Shown here: positions 1 through 6,923 of the stretch, piece by piece
How positions within the stretch are numbered: position 1 is the stretch's first letter
Layout: each line of letters begins with the position of its first letter
NCBI RefSeq assembly: GCF_946477055.1
Contig: NZ_CAMKXG010000061.1
Coordinates: 1-14,792, forward strand
From: Lonsdalea britannica
GTDB lineage: Bacteria; Pseudomonadota; Gammaproteobacteria; Enterobacterales; Enterobacteriaceae
Length of the DNA stretch: 14,792 nt
Reading direction: 5' to 3'
Made by a program: the position numbers and the translations under genes
The notes under the pieces: generated by a model
Databases searched by the model: none
What the model was told of the DNA's origin: nothing
What the model saw: the letters and a program-made list of their open reading frames with translations, nothing else

Positions 1-278
1 TGCGGCGCCAGCGCCAGTCCGGCGTTGTTGACCAGTGCTTTCACCGCCTTGAAGTCGTCGGGCAGGCTGTCCACGAGTGTCTGAACCGCAGCGGCGTCAC
101 GGACGTCCAGCGTGGCGATAAAGGTCGGCGTTTTTGGGGATAGTTCGTCATACAGCGCTTGCAGACGCTCGGCCCGACGCCCGGTGAGGATCAACGACCA
201 GCCCTGTGCGGCGAAATGGCGGGCGGCGGCCTGCCCGAATCCGGAGGTGGCGCCGGTGATAAATACGATGTTTGGCAT
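1..278 (-). CDS. YdfG-like short-chain dehydrogenase/reductase, N-terminal 92 residues (cut by the window edge)
   Basis: This is an open frame from ATG at 276-278 leftwards off the window with no stop. The visible part is a classical SDR Rossmann N-terminus: TGATSGFG (residues 8-15, the TGxxxGxG dinucleotide motif), TGRRAERLQ (about 32-40, with the Arg pair typical of NADP-preferring members), LDVRD (about 57-61) and the NNAG motif near residue 84. From memory of E. coli YdfG, the shared stretches TGATxGFG, TGRRxERLQ, LDVR, SLP and NNAGLAL make it a YdfG-family member. YdfG reduces malonic semialdehyde to 3-hydroxypropionate and also oxidises 3-hydroxy acids. A GGGGAG Shine-Dalgarno lies about 9 bases before the ATG. 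It diverges from a probable beta-alanine aminotransferase whose product would be malonic semialdehyde, which fits a detoxifying role. The catalytic Tyr/Lys are outside the window, so specificity is inferred. Confidence 0.85.
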   Translation of the reverse strand, partial: MPNIVFITGATSGFGQAAARHFAAQGWSLILTGRRAERLQALYDELSPKTPTFIATLDVRDAAAVQTLVDSLPDDFKAVKALVNNAGLALAP

Positions 279-495
279 GAAACGTCTTCTCCCCTCAATC
301 AAATGGTCCGCGGGCCTGCGCTGCGCTCCACGGCGAAAAAATGACTTTACGAATCCCGGCGGCGCCGTCATAGGGCCAGTTGGGAAAAAGCGATGGGACA
401 CACCTTCTGGCCCAACGATTATCCGCAACTGGCTCTATCGCATCGGCCGGATTTGTTTTTAGTCTGCCATGACAGAGTTCGATTCCGATAGCCGC

Positions 496-512
496 CGACC
501 GTAAGACGGTCG
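496..512. repeat. Perfect 7-bp inverted repeat before the aminotransferase RBS
   Basis: CGACCGT (496-502) and ACGGTCG (506-512) are exact reverse complements separated by AAG. The repeat ends three bases before the GAGGGG Shine-Dalgarno of the aminotransferase gene. It could be a short leader hairpin or an operator. It contains GACC/GGTC like the RutR operator, but with 7 rather than 4 bases between them, so it is not the same site. The rest of 279-529, the divergent gap, shows no convincing promoter and no -24/-12 element. Confidence 0.45.
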
Positions 513-529
513 TTGAGGGGGACAAGAAG

Positions 530-1846
530 ATGACCGCACCATCAAACGCCACGGTCCGTCAGCTCGACAGACAGTATGTTTTTCACTCCTGGTCGGCGCA
601 GGGCGGCTTAAATCCGCTGGTCATTGCGGGCGGCGAGGGTTGCCGCCTGTGGGACTACGACGGGAAGACCTATCTCGATTTCAGCAGTCAGCTGGTGAAT
701 ACCAATATCGGCGCTCAGCATCCGAAGGTGGTGGCAGCTATCAAGGCGCAGGCAGATCAGCTGACGACGATTGCACCCGCCACGGCAAATCTGGCGCGTG
801 GCGAAGCGGCGAAGCGTATTGTGTCGCTGGCGCCGGAGAGCTTCAGCAAGGTGTTCTTCACCAACGCGGGTGCCGACGCCAACGAGAACGCCATCCGCAT
901 GGCGCGTCTGTTCACAGGAAAGGACAAGATCCTTTCCAGCTATCGCTCCTATCACGGCAACACTGGCAGCGCTATCGGCGCCACCGGCGACTGGCGGCGG
1001 TTGCCGAACGAATATTTCCGCGGTCATATCCACTTTTTCACGCCATACCTGTACCGCAGTGAGTTTCACGCCACCACCGAGGAAGAGGAGTGCCAGGCGG
1101 CGCTGCATCATCTGCGTCGGACTATCGAGTGCGAAGGCCCCGGCACCATCGCCGCTATTTTGTTGGAAACCATTCCCGGCACGGCAGGGATTTTGATGCC
1201 GCCGCCGGGCTATCTGGCGGGCGTGTCAGCGCTGGCGCGTGAATTTGGCATTCTCCTGATTATGGACGAGGTGATGGCCGGGTTTGGGCGTACCGGTCGC
1301 TGGTTTACCTTCGAACACTACGGCATCACGCCGGATTTGATCACCTTCGCCAAGGGCGTGAACTCCGGCTATGTGCCTGCGGGCGGGGTGATTATTTCCG
1401 ATCCGATTGCCCACTTCTTCGATGACAGGCTGTTCCCCGGCGGACTGACTTACTCCGGGCATCCGCTGGCGATGGCGGCGATTGTCGCGACGTTGGATGC
1501 GATGGCGGAAGAGAGAATCGTCGAGAACGCCGCGCAGGTAGGCGATACCGTTCTGGCGCCTGGATTGCGTCATCTGGCCGAAAAATACAATATCGTCGGC
1601 GAAACGCGCGGTAAAGGCGTCTTCCACGCGCTGGAATTGGTGATCGATCCGGTTGCCAAAACGCCGATGCCCGCGGACAAAATGGCGCAGCTCAAGGCTG
1701 ACCTATACGCGCGCGGTATGCTCGGTTTTCTGGCGGAGAACCGCGTCCACGTCGTGCCGCCGTGCATCGTGACGGCCGACGAGGCTCGGCAGGGGCTGGC
1801 GATTATTGACGATGCGCTTGCCGCACTGACGGCAACACTCGGCTGA
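530..1846 (+). CDS. Class III PLP-dependent aminotransferase, probable beta-alanine (3-aminoisobutyrate) aminotransferase
   Basis: This is a 438-residue fold-type I, class III aminotransferase of usual family length. Visible hallmarks are TNAGADANENAIRMAR (111-126, PLP phosphate and subunit contacts), the Tyr-His of SYHGNTG (about 141-142, ring stacking), DEV with Asp246 (pyridine nitrogen) and FAKG with Lys275, the expected Schiff-base lysine. The start is fixed by GAGGGGG at 515-521, 8 bases upstream. Class III enzymes move omega-amino groups. Beside a reductive pyrimidine pathway that ends in beta-alanine or 3-aminoisobutyrate, transfer of that amino group to pyruvate or 2-oxoglutarate is the natural reading. 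It forms its own unit, divergent from the SDR and closed by the hairpin at 1858-1885. A taurine- or GABA-type role cannot be excluded from sequence alone. Confidence 0.88.
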   Translation: MTAPSNATVRQLDRQYVFHSWSAQGGLNPLVIAGGEGCRLWDYDGKTYLDFSSQLVNTNIGAQHPKVVAAIKAQADQLTTIAPATANLARGEAAKRIVSLAPESFSKVFFTNAGADANENAIRMARLFTGKDKILSSYRSYHGNTGSAIGATGDWRRLPNEYFRGHIHFFTPYLYRSEFHATTEEEECQAALHHLRRTIECEGPGTIAAILLETIPGTAGILMPPPGYLAGVSALAREFGILLIMDEVMAGFGRTGRWFTFEHYGITPDLITFAKGVNSGYVPAGGVIISDPIAHFFDDRLFPGGLTYSGHPLAMAAIVATLDAMAEERIVENAAQVGDTVLAPGLRHLAEKYNIVGETRGKGVFHALELVIDPVAKTPMPADKMAQLKADLYARGMLGFLAENRVHVVPPCIVTADEARQGLAIIDDALAALTATLG

Positions 1847-1857
1847 TCCTGACCCCT

Positions 1858-1885
1858 TATCCCGCTGCCCTAACGCAGCGGGATA
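1858..1885 (+). terminator. Hairpin terminator candidate after the aminotransferase gene
   Basis: An 11-bp perfect stem (TATCCCGCTGC at 1858-1868 and its complement at 1875-1885) with a 6-base loop begins 12 bases after the stop codon. No T-run follows, so it may be a weak or Rho-assisted terminator or an mRNA 3' stabiliser. It separates this gene from the transporter operon. Confidence 0.55.
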
Positions 1886-1943
1886 TACCCGCTTCCCACT
1901 CCGTTATCTCTTGCTCCATATCAACGCAAACGTGCCGTTATTT

Positions 1944-1949
1944 GCACCA
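1944..1949. promoter_or_regulatory. Candidate enhancer half-site (GCACCA) upstream of the transporter promoter
   Basis: TTTGCACCAATTT contains GCACCA at 1944-1949, 90 bases before the GG of the -24 box. The same hexamer lies 91 bases before the -24 box of the second operon. The core matches an NtrC half-site, but no clean second arm at canonical spacing is visible here. A GTGC at 1932-1935 gives only a loose inverted partner. Confidence 0.35.
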
Positions 1950-1963
1950 ATTTAGCCATAAAT

Positions 1964-1976
1964 TATCGATATGTTG
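1964..1976 (+). promoter_or_regulatory. IHF-like site between enhancer and -24/-12 promoter
   Basis: TATCGATATGTTG matches the IHF consensus WATCARNNNNTTR with a single mismatch at position 5. It sits between the candidate upstream element and the -24 box, where IHF commonly bends DNA in sigma-54 promoters. The motif is degenerate, so chance matches are common. Confidence 0.3.
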
Positions 1977-2032
1977 CTGACAACGTCAGTAATCCTGCGC
2001 ACTTCGTAAGGTTATCCGGTCAAGCCTGAAAA

Positions 2033-2049
2033 TGGCACGGAAATCGCAT
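2033..2049 (+). promoter_or_regulatory. Sigma-54 (-24/-12) promoter of the ABC transporter-regulator operon
   Basis: TGGCACGGAAATCGCAT carries TGGCACG at -24 and TCGCA at -12, with GG (2034-2035) exactly 12 bases from GC (2046-2047). The consensus is TGGCACG-N4-TTGCA, so there is one mismatch (C for the second T). The predicted transcription start is about 2059, giving a leader of about 47 bases to the ATG at 2106. An almost identical element heads the preT operon. Confidence 0.75.
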
Positions 2050-2067
2050 ACATCAGGATGAGAAAAC

Positions 2068-2083
2068 CTAACCACCCGGTCAA
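2068..2083. promoter_or_regulatory. RutR-like operator in the transporter operon leader
   Basis: CTAACCACCCGGTCAA matches 11 of 14 fixed positions of the E. coli RutR palindrome TTGACCANNTGGTCAA. It spans about +10 to +25 relative to the predicted sigma-54 start. The preceding AGAAAACCTAACCA (2061-2074) is repeated exactly at 7051-7064 in front of preT. The RutR-like regulator encoded at 6038 is the obvious ligand, which would make this operon autoregulated. Confidence 0.65.
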
Positions 2084-2105
2084 AATTGCCAGAGGGAGAA
2101 CCGCA

Positions 2106-2939
2106 ATGAGCCAATTCATGTCCGCTGAGGAGCCCTCCGTCTTGACGCTGAAAACCGCGACGGCCAGACCCGCCGTGGTGGTGCGCGACGCCAACATCAT
2201 TTATCCCTCGGCCGACCAGCCGGTGCATGCGCTGAAAGATATCAATCTGACCATCCGACAAGGCGAGTTTGTGTCGTTTATCGGGCCATCCGGCTGTGGG
2301 AAAACCACGCTGTTGCGTGCGATCGCCGATCTGGAGCCGTTGACTTCCGGCGAGGTGCGGGTCAACGACATGACGCCGTCCGAAGCGCGGCAGGCGGGCG
2401 CTTACGGCTACGTCTTTCAGGCGCCGGTGTTGTTGCCCTGGCGCTCGGTGCTGGCGAACGTGATGCTGCCGTTACAGATCCAGGGGCGTCCGCCGGGCCA
2501 GAGCGAGGCTATCGCGCGCGAACAGCTGGCGCGGGTCGGGCTGGCGGGGTTCGAGAAGAAATTTCCGTGGCAGCTGTCCGGGGGGATGCAACAACGCGTC
2601 TCCATCGCCCGCGCGTTGGGGTTCTCTCCGCAGATCCTAATGATGGATGAGCCGTTCGGCGCGCTGGACGAACTGACGCGTGACAACCTCAACCAGCAGC
2701 TACAACAGCTGTGGTATGCCGAACAGCGCACGATGGTCTTCGTCACCCATTCCATCGCGGAAGCGGTCTACCTTTCCACCCGTATCGTCATTATGTCGCC
2801 GCGCCCCGGCCGCATCGTCAAAGTGCTGACGTCGCCGCTGCCGCCTGAGCGCGATCTGTCGCTGCGCGACACGCCAGAATTTATTCGTCTGGCGCAAGAG
2901 GTGCGGGAAGCGCTGGTGGAGGGGCACCATGAACACTAA
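2106..2939 (+). CDS. ABC transporter ATP-binding protein (SsuB/TauB/ThiZ type)
   Basis: This is a 277-residue cytoplasmic ATPase energising the importer made by the next three genes. Motifs are Walker A GPSGCGKTT (60-68), Q-loop FQAPVLLPW with Gln105, signature LSGGMQQR (157-164), Walker B ILMMDEP (177-183) followed by GALDE, and H-loop VTHS with His215. This is the COG1116 pattern of taurine, sulfonate and thiamine-precursor importers. The frame stays open upstream to an ATG at 2058. I choose ATG 2106 because AGAGGGAGA (2091-2099) precedes it at good distance and because 2058 coincides with the predicted transcription start. The last 11 bases overlap the first permease gene, indicating translational coupling. 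Confidence 0.92.
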   Translation: MSQFMSAEEPSVLTLKTATARPAVVVRDANIIYPSADQPVHALKDINLTIRQGEFVSFIGPSGCGKTTLLRAIADLEPLTSGEVRVNDMTPSEARQAGAYGYVFQAPVLLPWRSVLANVMLPLQIQGRPPGQSEAIAREQLARVGLAGFEKKFPWQLSGGMQQRVSIARALGFSPQILMMDEPFGALDELTRDNLNQQLQQLWYAEQRTMVFVTHSIAEAVYLSTRIVIMSPRPGRIVKVLTSPLPPERDLSLRDTPEFIRLAQEVREALVEGHHEH

Positions 2940-3810
2940 CGCTTTGCGCTATCACGCACTGCCGGTCGGGGTGATAGTGGTGGCCGCCGTGGTCAGTTGG
3001 TATCTGCTCGCCATCGCCCTCAATGCGCCGGGCGCGATTGAACGCACGCTGGCGCCGAAGGGAGCCTGGAGCTGGCGCGATCTGGTCAGCGTCACGCTGT
3101 CTATGCCGCGTCCGGTACTGCCCGCGCCGCACCAAATCATCACGGATATCTGGACCAGCCTGACGCGCTGGCCGCTCACTTCACCACGCAATCTGCTGCT
3201 GCACACCTGGGTGACGGCCAGCGCCGCGCTGACGGGTTTCGCGATGGGGATCGTGCTGGGCATGGTGCTCGCGGTCTGCATCGTTCACTCCCGCACGCTT
3301 GATAAAGCATTGCTGCCGTGGATTGTGGCGTCGCAAACCGTGCCCGTGCTGGCCATCGCGCCCATCGTGCTGATTATCTTGGGCAGCATGGGGATCACCG
3401 GGCTGCTGCCGAAAGCCACCATCGCCATGTATCTGTGCTTTTTTCCGGTGACGATCGCCGCCGTTCAAGGGCTGCGCTCGCCGCAGAAAATGGAGATGGA
3501 GCTGGTGTATACCTATGCCGCCAGCCGAATAGACACGTTCTGGATGGTACGGCTGCCGTCGTCGCTGCCGTATCTGTTTCCCGCCTTTCGCGTCGCGATT
3601 GCCAGCGGGCTGGTGGGCACGATGGTCGCCGAACTGCCGACAGGCGCGCAGGCCGGACTGGGCGCGCGTTTGCTGACGGGTTCTTACTACGGCAACACCA
3701 TCCAGATTTGGTCGGCGCTGGTCATGGCGTCCTTGCTGGGACTGGCGCTGACGGCGCTGGTGAGCCAGACGGAGAGACTGGTGATGATGTCGCGCAAGGG
3801 GGGACGATGA
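2929..3810 (+). CDS. ABC transporter permease 1 (BPD_transp_1, SsuC/TauC type)
   Basis: This 293-residue inner-membrane protein has hydrophobic segments near residues 12-31, 94-117, 128-150, 156-178, 221-234 and 259-277. The cytoplasmic coupling-loop region ELVYTYAASRIDTFWMVRLP (about 191-210) is a relaxed EAA motif ending in the usual LP. It has one short periplasmic insert (about 35-65) after the first helix. The gene starts inside the end of the ATPase gene, with GGAGGGG at 2918-2924 as Shine-Dalgarno, and overlaps the second permease at ATGA. The two permeases differ in sequence, so the membrane channel is probably a heterodimer. Substrate is inferred from the operon to be a pyrimidine or a related ring compound. 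Confidence 0.88.
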   Translation: MNTNALRYHALPVGVIVVAAVVSWYLLAIALNAPGAIERTLAPKGAWSWRDLVSVTLSMPRPVLPAPHQIITDIWTSLTRWPLTSPRNLLLHTWVTASAALTGFAMGIVLGMVLAVCIVHSRTLDKALLPWIVASQTVPVLAIAPIVLIILGSMGITGLLPKATIAMYLCFFPVTIAAVQGLRSPQKMEMELVYTYAASRIDTFWMVRLPSSLPYLFPAFRVAIASGLVGTMVAELPTGAQAGLGARLLTGSYYGNTIQIWSALVMASLLGLALTALVSQTERLVMMSRKGGR

Positions 3811-4901
3811 AAGCAAAAGCAATCTCCGGCGTGGTGATGCTGGTTGCCGCGCTGCTGATGGTGCTGTTGGCGTTCAGTCAATGGCCGATGACTGGCGATG
3901 TCGCCGACCGTTACCTTCTGCTCGGCGTGATCGTGTTTGCGCTGGTCGCCGTGCTGCTGGGTTTGTCTTCCTCGTCGTCGCTCTGTCGTTGGCTGCTGTT
4001 GACGGTGCCTGTCGTCAGCGCGGCGGGTTGGCTGATCGTCCTCGACGGCGGCGGGGCCACCTACTGGCTTGCCCTGACGGCGGTGGCGCTGCTGGCCTGC
4101 CTGAGTGTCCAGCGGTTGGCGGGCGTGAGCGACGTTGCCTTGCCGCCGAGTCTGGTGGCGACGCTGTTTGGCCTGTGGGTGCTCTACTTCTGGCAGCTGC
4201 TGGTGACCGTATTCGCGGTGCCGCAGGTGCTGCTGCCCACGCCGCTGGATATTGCGCGCGCGCTGTATGAGGGCGCGGGTCTGCTGGCGGGTGACGTGAT
4301 GCAGACGGTGGTGAAATCGGTGCTGATTGGCTATGCGCTCGGCTGCGGACTGGGCGTCCTCGTCGCTTTGCTGATCGACCGGCTGCCGTTTTTGCAGCGC
4401 GGGCTGCTGCCGCTGGCCAATCTGACCAGCACCATTCCACTGGTGGGCGTCGCGCCTATCGCCGTGATGTGGTTCGGATTCGACTGGCCTTCGAAGGCGG
4501 CGGTGATCGTGCTGGTCACGTTCTTCCCGGCGCTGGTCAGCACGCTGGCGGGGTTGCAGGCCAGCGGCAAAATGGAGCGCGAGCTGATGTATTGCTACGC
4601 CGCCAGCCCGCGCCAGACGCTGTTCTCATTACGTTTACCCGCCGCGCTGCCGTTCATTTTCGGCGCGCTGAAGGTGAATGCCACGCTGGCGCTGATCAGT
4701 GCGATTGTGGCGGAATTTTTCGGCTCGCCGACCGCCGGACTGGGCTTCCGCATTTCAACGGAGGCGGCGCGTATGCATATGGCGACCGTCTGGGCGGCGA
4801 TTGTCGTGGCATCGGTCGTCGGGTCGCTGGCCTATGCTGTGCTGGTCAGACTGGAGAAACAAATTAACTTCTGGCATCCCGCTGTACGCGGTATGTCGTA
4901 A
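3807..4901 (+). CDS. ABC transporter permease 2 with extended hydrophobic N-terminus
   Basis: This 364-residue membrane protein is about 100 residues longer than usual for this permease family. Residues from about 112 onward are a standard SsuC/ThiX-like permease: LLPTPLDIARAL (142-153), STIPLVGVAPIAVMWFG (208-224), the EAA-type loop ELMYCYAASPRQTLFSLRLP (259-278) and AEFFGSPTAGLGF (302-314). Residues 1-110 add about four hydrophobic segments (about 5-24, 36-55, 61-79 and 86-101) of unknown role. The frame is open upstream to 3318 inside permease 1. ATG 3807 is chosen because it overlaps the permease 1 stop (ATGA) and has an AGGGGGGA Shine-Dalgarno just before it. Confidence 0.87.
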   Translation: MKAKAISGVVMLVAALLMVLLAFSQWPMTGDVADRYLLLGVIVFALVAVLLGLSSSSSLCRWLLLTVPVVSAAGWLIVLDGGGATYWLALTAVALLACLSVQRLAGVSDVALPPSLVATLFGLWVLYFWQLLVTVFAVPQVLLPTPLDIARALYEGAGLLAGDVMQTVVKSVLIGYALGCGLGVLVALLIDRLPFLQRGLLPLANLTSTIPLVGVAPIAVMWFGFDWPSKAAVIVLVTFFPALVSTLAGLQASGKMERELMYCYAASPRQTLFSLRLPAALPFIFGALKVNATLALISAIVAEFFGSPTAGLGFRISTEAARMHMATVWAAIVVASVVGSLAYAVLVRLEKQINFWHPAVRGMS

Positions 4902-4918
4902 TCGCGGTGCGGCCGCGA
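4902..4918 (+). repeat. Intercistronic GC-rich hairpin between permease 2 and the binding-protein gene
   Basis: TCGCGG (4902-4907) and CCGCGA (4913-4918) form a perfect 6-bp stem with loop TGCGG, directly after the permease stop codon. No T-run follows. Such hairpins can protect one part of a transport mRNA and help the binding protein be made in excess. Confidence 0.45.
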
Positions 4919-4959
4919 GACGGAAGCTTTGTGTTCACTTAACGCTGAGGATACCTCTG

Positions 4960-5967
4960 ATGATCAAACGTTCTGCTATTCGTCGTGGGCTGTGGTTAAC
5001 CGCACTGTCTTTGTGCGGCTGTTTGTCGGCGTATGCCGCCGAGAAAGTCACGCTGCAGCTGAAGTGGGTGCCGCAGGCGCAGTTCGCGGGCTATTACGTC
5101 GCGCAGGAGAAAGGCTACTACCAGGATGAAGGGCTGGACGTGGTCATCAAGCCCGGCGGCACGGATATCTCGCCGGTGCAGGTCATCGCCGGCAAGTCGG
5201 CGGACGTGATCGTCAACTGGATGCCGGACGCGCTGGCGGCGCGTGAAGCGGGCGTGCCGTTGGTCAACATCGCCCAGATTTTCGACCGCTCGGGCATGAT
5301 GCTGACCTGCAGAAAATCCAGCGGTGTGAATACGCCCGCTGACCTGAAGGGGAAAACGCTGGGCGTCTGGTTCGGCGGCAACGAATACCCCTTCTTTAAC
5401 TGGATGAACAAACTGGGCTACAAACCCGATGTGGATATCAAAGTGCTGAAGCAGGGGTTCAACGTCGATCCGCTACTGCAAAATCAGGCGGCCTGCATTT
5501 CCACCATGAACTATAACGAGTACTGGCAGCTGATCGATGCGGGCATGAAACCCAGCGATCTGGTGACGTTCCCGTATGAGGATCAGGGCGTTTCCACGTT
5601 GGAAGATGGCCTGTACGTGCTGGGCCCGAGCCTGAGCAATCCGGCGTTCGTCGCCAAAATGGCCAAGTTCCTGAAAGCAACGTATCGGGGCTGGAACTAC
5701 GCGGTGTCGCATCCGCAGGAAGCGGCGGAAATTATCGTTGAGCAGGATGCGTCGGGCGCGGCCACCGTCGAAGTGCAACAGCGTCAGATGGAGAACGTCG
5801 CCAAGCTGATCACGCATGCCAACACGCCGCAGATCGGCTATCTCGACCCAGCCGCCTACCGTCGTACCGTGGGCGTGCTGCTGAACAGCGGCGGAACGCC
5901 GGTCATCAAAAAAGATCCGGGCGATGCCGCGATGAGCCACGTGGTGTGGGACGCCGCAGCAAAATAA
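4960..5967 (+). CDS. ABC transporter substrate-binding protein, THI5/NMT1-like, probable pyrimidine binder
   Basis: This 335-residue exported protein has a signal peptide: a basic start (MIKRSAIRRG), a hydrophobic core and a likely cleavage AYA|AE near residue 26. The mature part opens with TLQLKWVPQAQFAGYYVAQE (31-50), the NMT1/THI5 signature, followed by GYYQDEGLDV, GVWFGGNEYPF (135-145) and the PLLQNQAACISTMNYNEYW segment (about 171-189). Family members bind pyrimidine-type ligands such as the thiamine precursor captured by ThiY, so uracil, thymine or a dihydropyrimidine is plausible here. ATG 4960 is chosen over an upstream open frame because CTGAGGA (4944-4950) precedes it and the signal peptide starts there. 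A Cys pair in the signal (LCGC) resembles a lipobox but breaks its consensus. Confidence 0.88.
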   Translation: MIKRSAIRRGLWLTALSLCGCLSAYAAEKVTLQLKWVPQAQFAGYYVAQEKGYYQDEGLDVVIKPGGTDISPVQVIAGKSADVIVNWMPDALAAREAGVPLVNIAQIFDRSGMMLTCRKSSGVNTPADLKGKTLGVWFGGNEYPFFNWMNKLGYKPDVDIKVLKQGFNVDPLLQNQAACISTMNYNEYWQLIDAGMKPSDLVTFPYEDQGVSTLEDGLYVLGPSLSNPAFVAKMAKFLKATYRGWNYAVSHPQEAAEIIVEQDASGAATVEVQQRQMENVAKLITHANTPQIGYLDPAAYRRTVGVLLNSGGTPVIKKDPGDAAMSHVVWDAAAK

Positions 5968-6037
5968 CGACGGCCACTCAGAACAGGCTCTCGTCGCCAG
6001 GGATGGCGGCGGTTTCCGTGTAACAGTGAGAACGTGA

Positions 6038-6733
6038 ATGATGTGGAATAGCAAAGTGTCAGACGCACAGGCTTCCTTGATCCCGAATGGCGTTCGACCC
6101 GCCGAACGTGCCGAAGAGACGGAGAAAGGGCGTATCCGGCAGGACAATGAGGCCATTATTTTGCAGGCGGCGGAGCAGATCTTCGCGCGCTACGGTTTCA
6201 AAGGGGCCACGATGGCGCTGATCGCCGAAGCGGCCGGTTTACCCAAGGCCAACCTGCATTACTACTTCGGCAACAAAGAAACGCTGTATTACACGGTGTT
6301 GGATGACATTCTGCACGATTGGCTCGCGCCGCTGGATGATTTTCAGCCGCAGGCCGACCCGAAAACGGCGATTAAACGCTATGTTATTCATAAGATTAAC
6401 TTTAGTTTTGAACATCCCGAAGCATCGCAGCTGTTTGCCAATGAAATTCTACAGGGCGCACCCAGGGTACATGCGCGTTTGCAGACGGAGCTGCGCCAGC
6501 TGGTGGACGAAAAATCGGCGGTGCTGGAAGGCTGGATCGCTGCCGGAAAAGTGAAGCCGTTGGATACCCGACACTTCTTTTTCTCCGTCTGGTCCATGAC
6601 TCAAACCTACGCGGATTTCTCAGTGCAGATCGCCGCTGTCATGGGCGAAGATGCGGGATTAGCCGCGCAGCAGCAACGGGCCACCGATCATGTCCTGAGC
6701 TGCGTATTTCGCATTTGTGGGCTGGAGTCGTAG
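6038..6733 (+). CDS. RutR-like TetR-family regulator of pyrimidine catabolism
   Basis: This 231-residue protein has a TetR helix-turn-helix at about 38-84 (ILQAAEQIFARYGFKG, then IAEAAGLPKANLHYYFGNKE) and a YcdC/RutR-type C-terminal ligand domain. Stretches recalled from E. coli RutR recur in order: LHYYF..KE, DWLAPL, AIKRY, PEASQLF, EILQGAP, VDEKSA, GWI..GK, and W..TQTYADFSVQ. RutR binds uracil and leaves its operator when the ligand is present. The N-terminus is roughly 20 residues longer than in RutR. ATG 6038 and the adjacent ATG 6041 are both possible, with GTGAGA at 6026-6031. The gene lies 70 bases after the binding-protein gene with no terminator, so it is probably the last gene of the transporter operon. 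Two matching operators precede the transporter and preT operons. Confidence 0.88.
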   Translation: MMWNSKVSDAQASLIPNGVRPAERAEETEKGRIRQDNEAIILQAAEQIFARYGFKGATMALIAEAAGLPKANLHYYFGNKETLYYTVLDDILHDWLAPLDDFQPQADPKTAIKRYVIHKINFSFEHPEASQLFANEILQGAPRVHARLQTELRQLVDEKSAVLEGWIAAGKVKPLDTRHFFFSVWSMTQTYADFSVQIAAVMGEDAGLAAQQQRATDHVLSCVFRICGLES

Positions 6734-6923
6734 CTCGCTTTCTCTTTTCATTGGCGCTTCGCTGATGGATAGAAACCGCTGCTAAATACCCTGTGCAATT
6801 CAGGTCATCAGTTGCCGCTAACCTGTCGTGATTTCCCCCGAACATCGCTCTGCGTGACAGCTCCCCCTCTTTTTCCCTCTCTCTGCCCCGAAAGATCGTG
6901 ATTGATCATCTTTGCTGCAAAAA

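Noticed and set aside
25..40. TTGACCA half of a RutR operator inside the SDR gene
   Set aside because: Only one arm matches; the other arm (GCTTTCA) does not, and the sequence is explained by the coding of the LVNN motif.
376..383. CCAGTTGG, shared with the preT operator core, in the SDR/aminotransferase gap
   Set aside because: The flanks do not continue the operator (GGCCAGTTGGGA), and no -24/-12 promoter is nearby.
430..443. TGGCTCTATCGCAT as a sigma-54 promoter of the aminotransferase
   Set aside because: GG and GC are 9 rather than 12 bases apart, which sigma-54 does not tolerate.
2058..2105. Upstream in-frame ATG extending the ATPase by 16 residues
   Set aside because: It falls on the predicted sigma-54 start and encodes the operator sequence; ATG 2106 has the strong Shine-Dalgarno.
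1847..2105. TPP riboswitch, considered because the binding protein is THI5/ThiY-like
   Set aside because: No THI-box sequence or fold was seen, and the predicted leader is only about 47 bases.
3318..3806. Open frame extending permease 2 upstream by 163 codons
   Set aside because: It lies inside permease 1 in another frame, has shadow-like Arg/Ala/Gly-rich composition and no ribosome-binding site.
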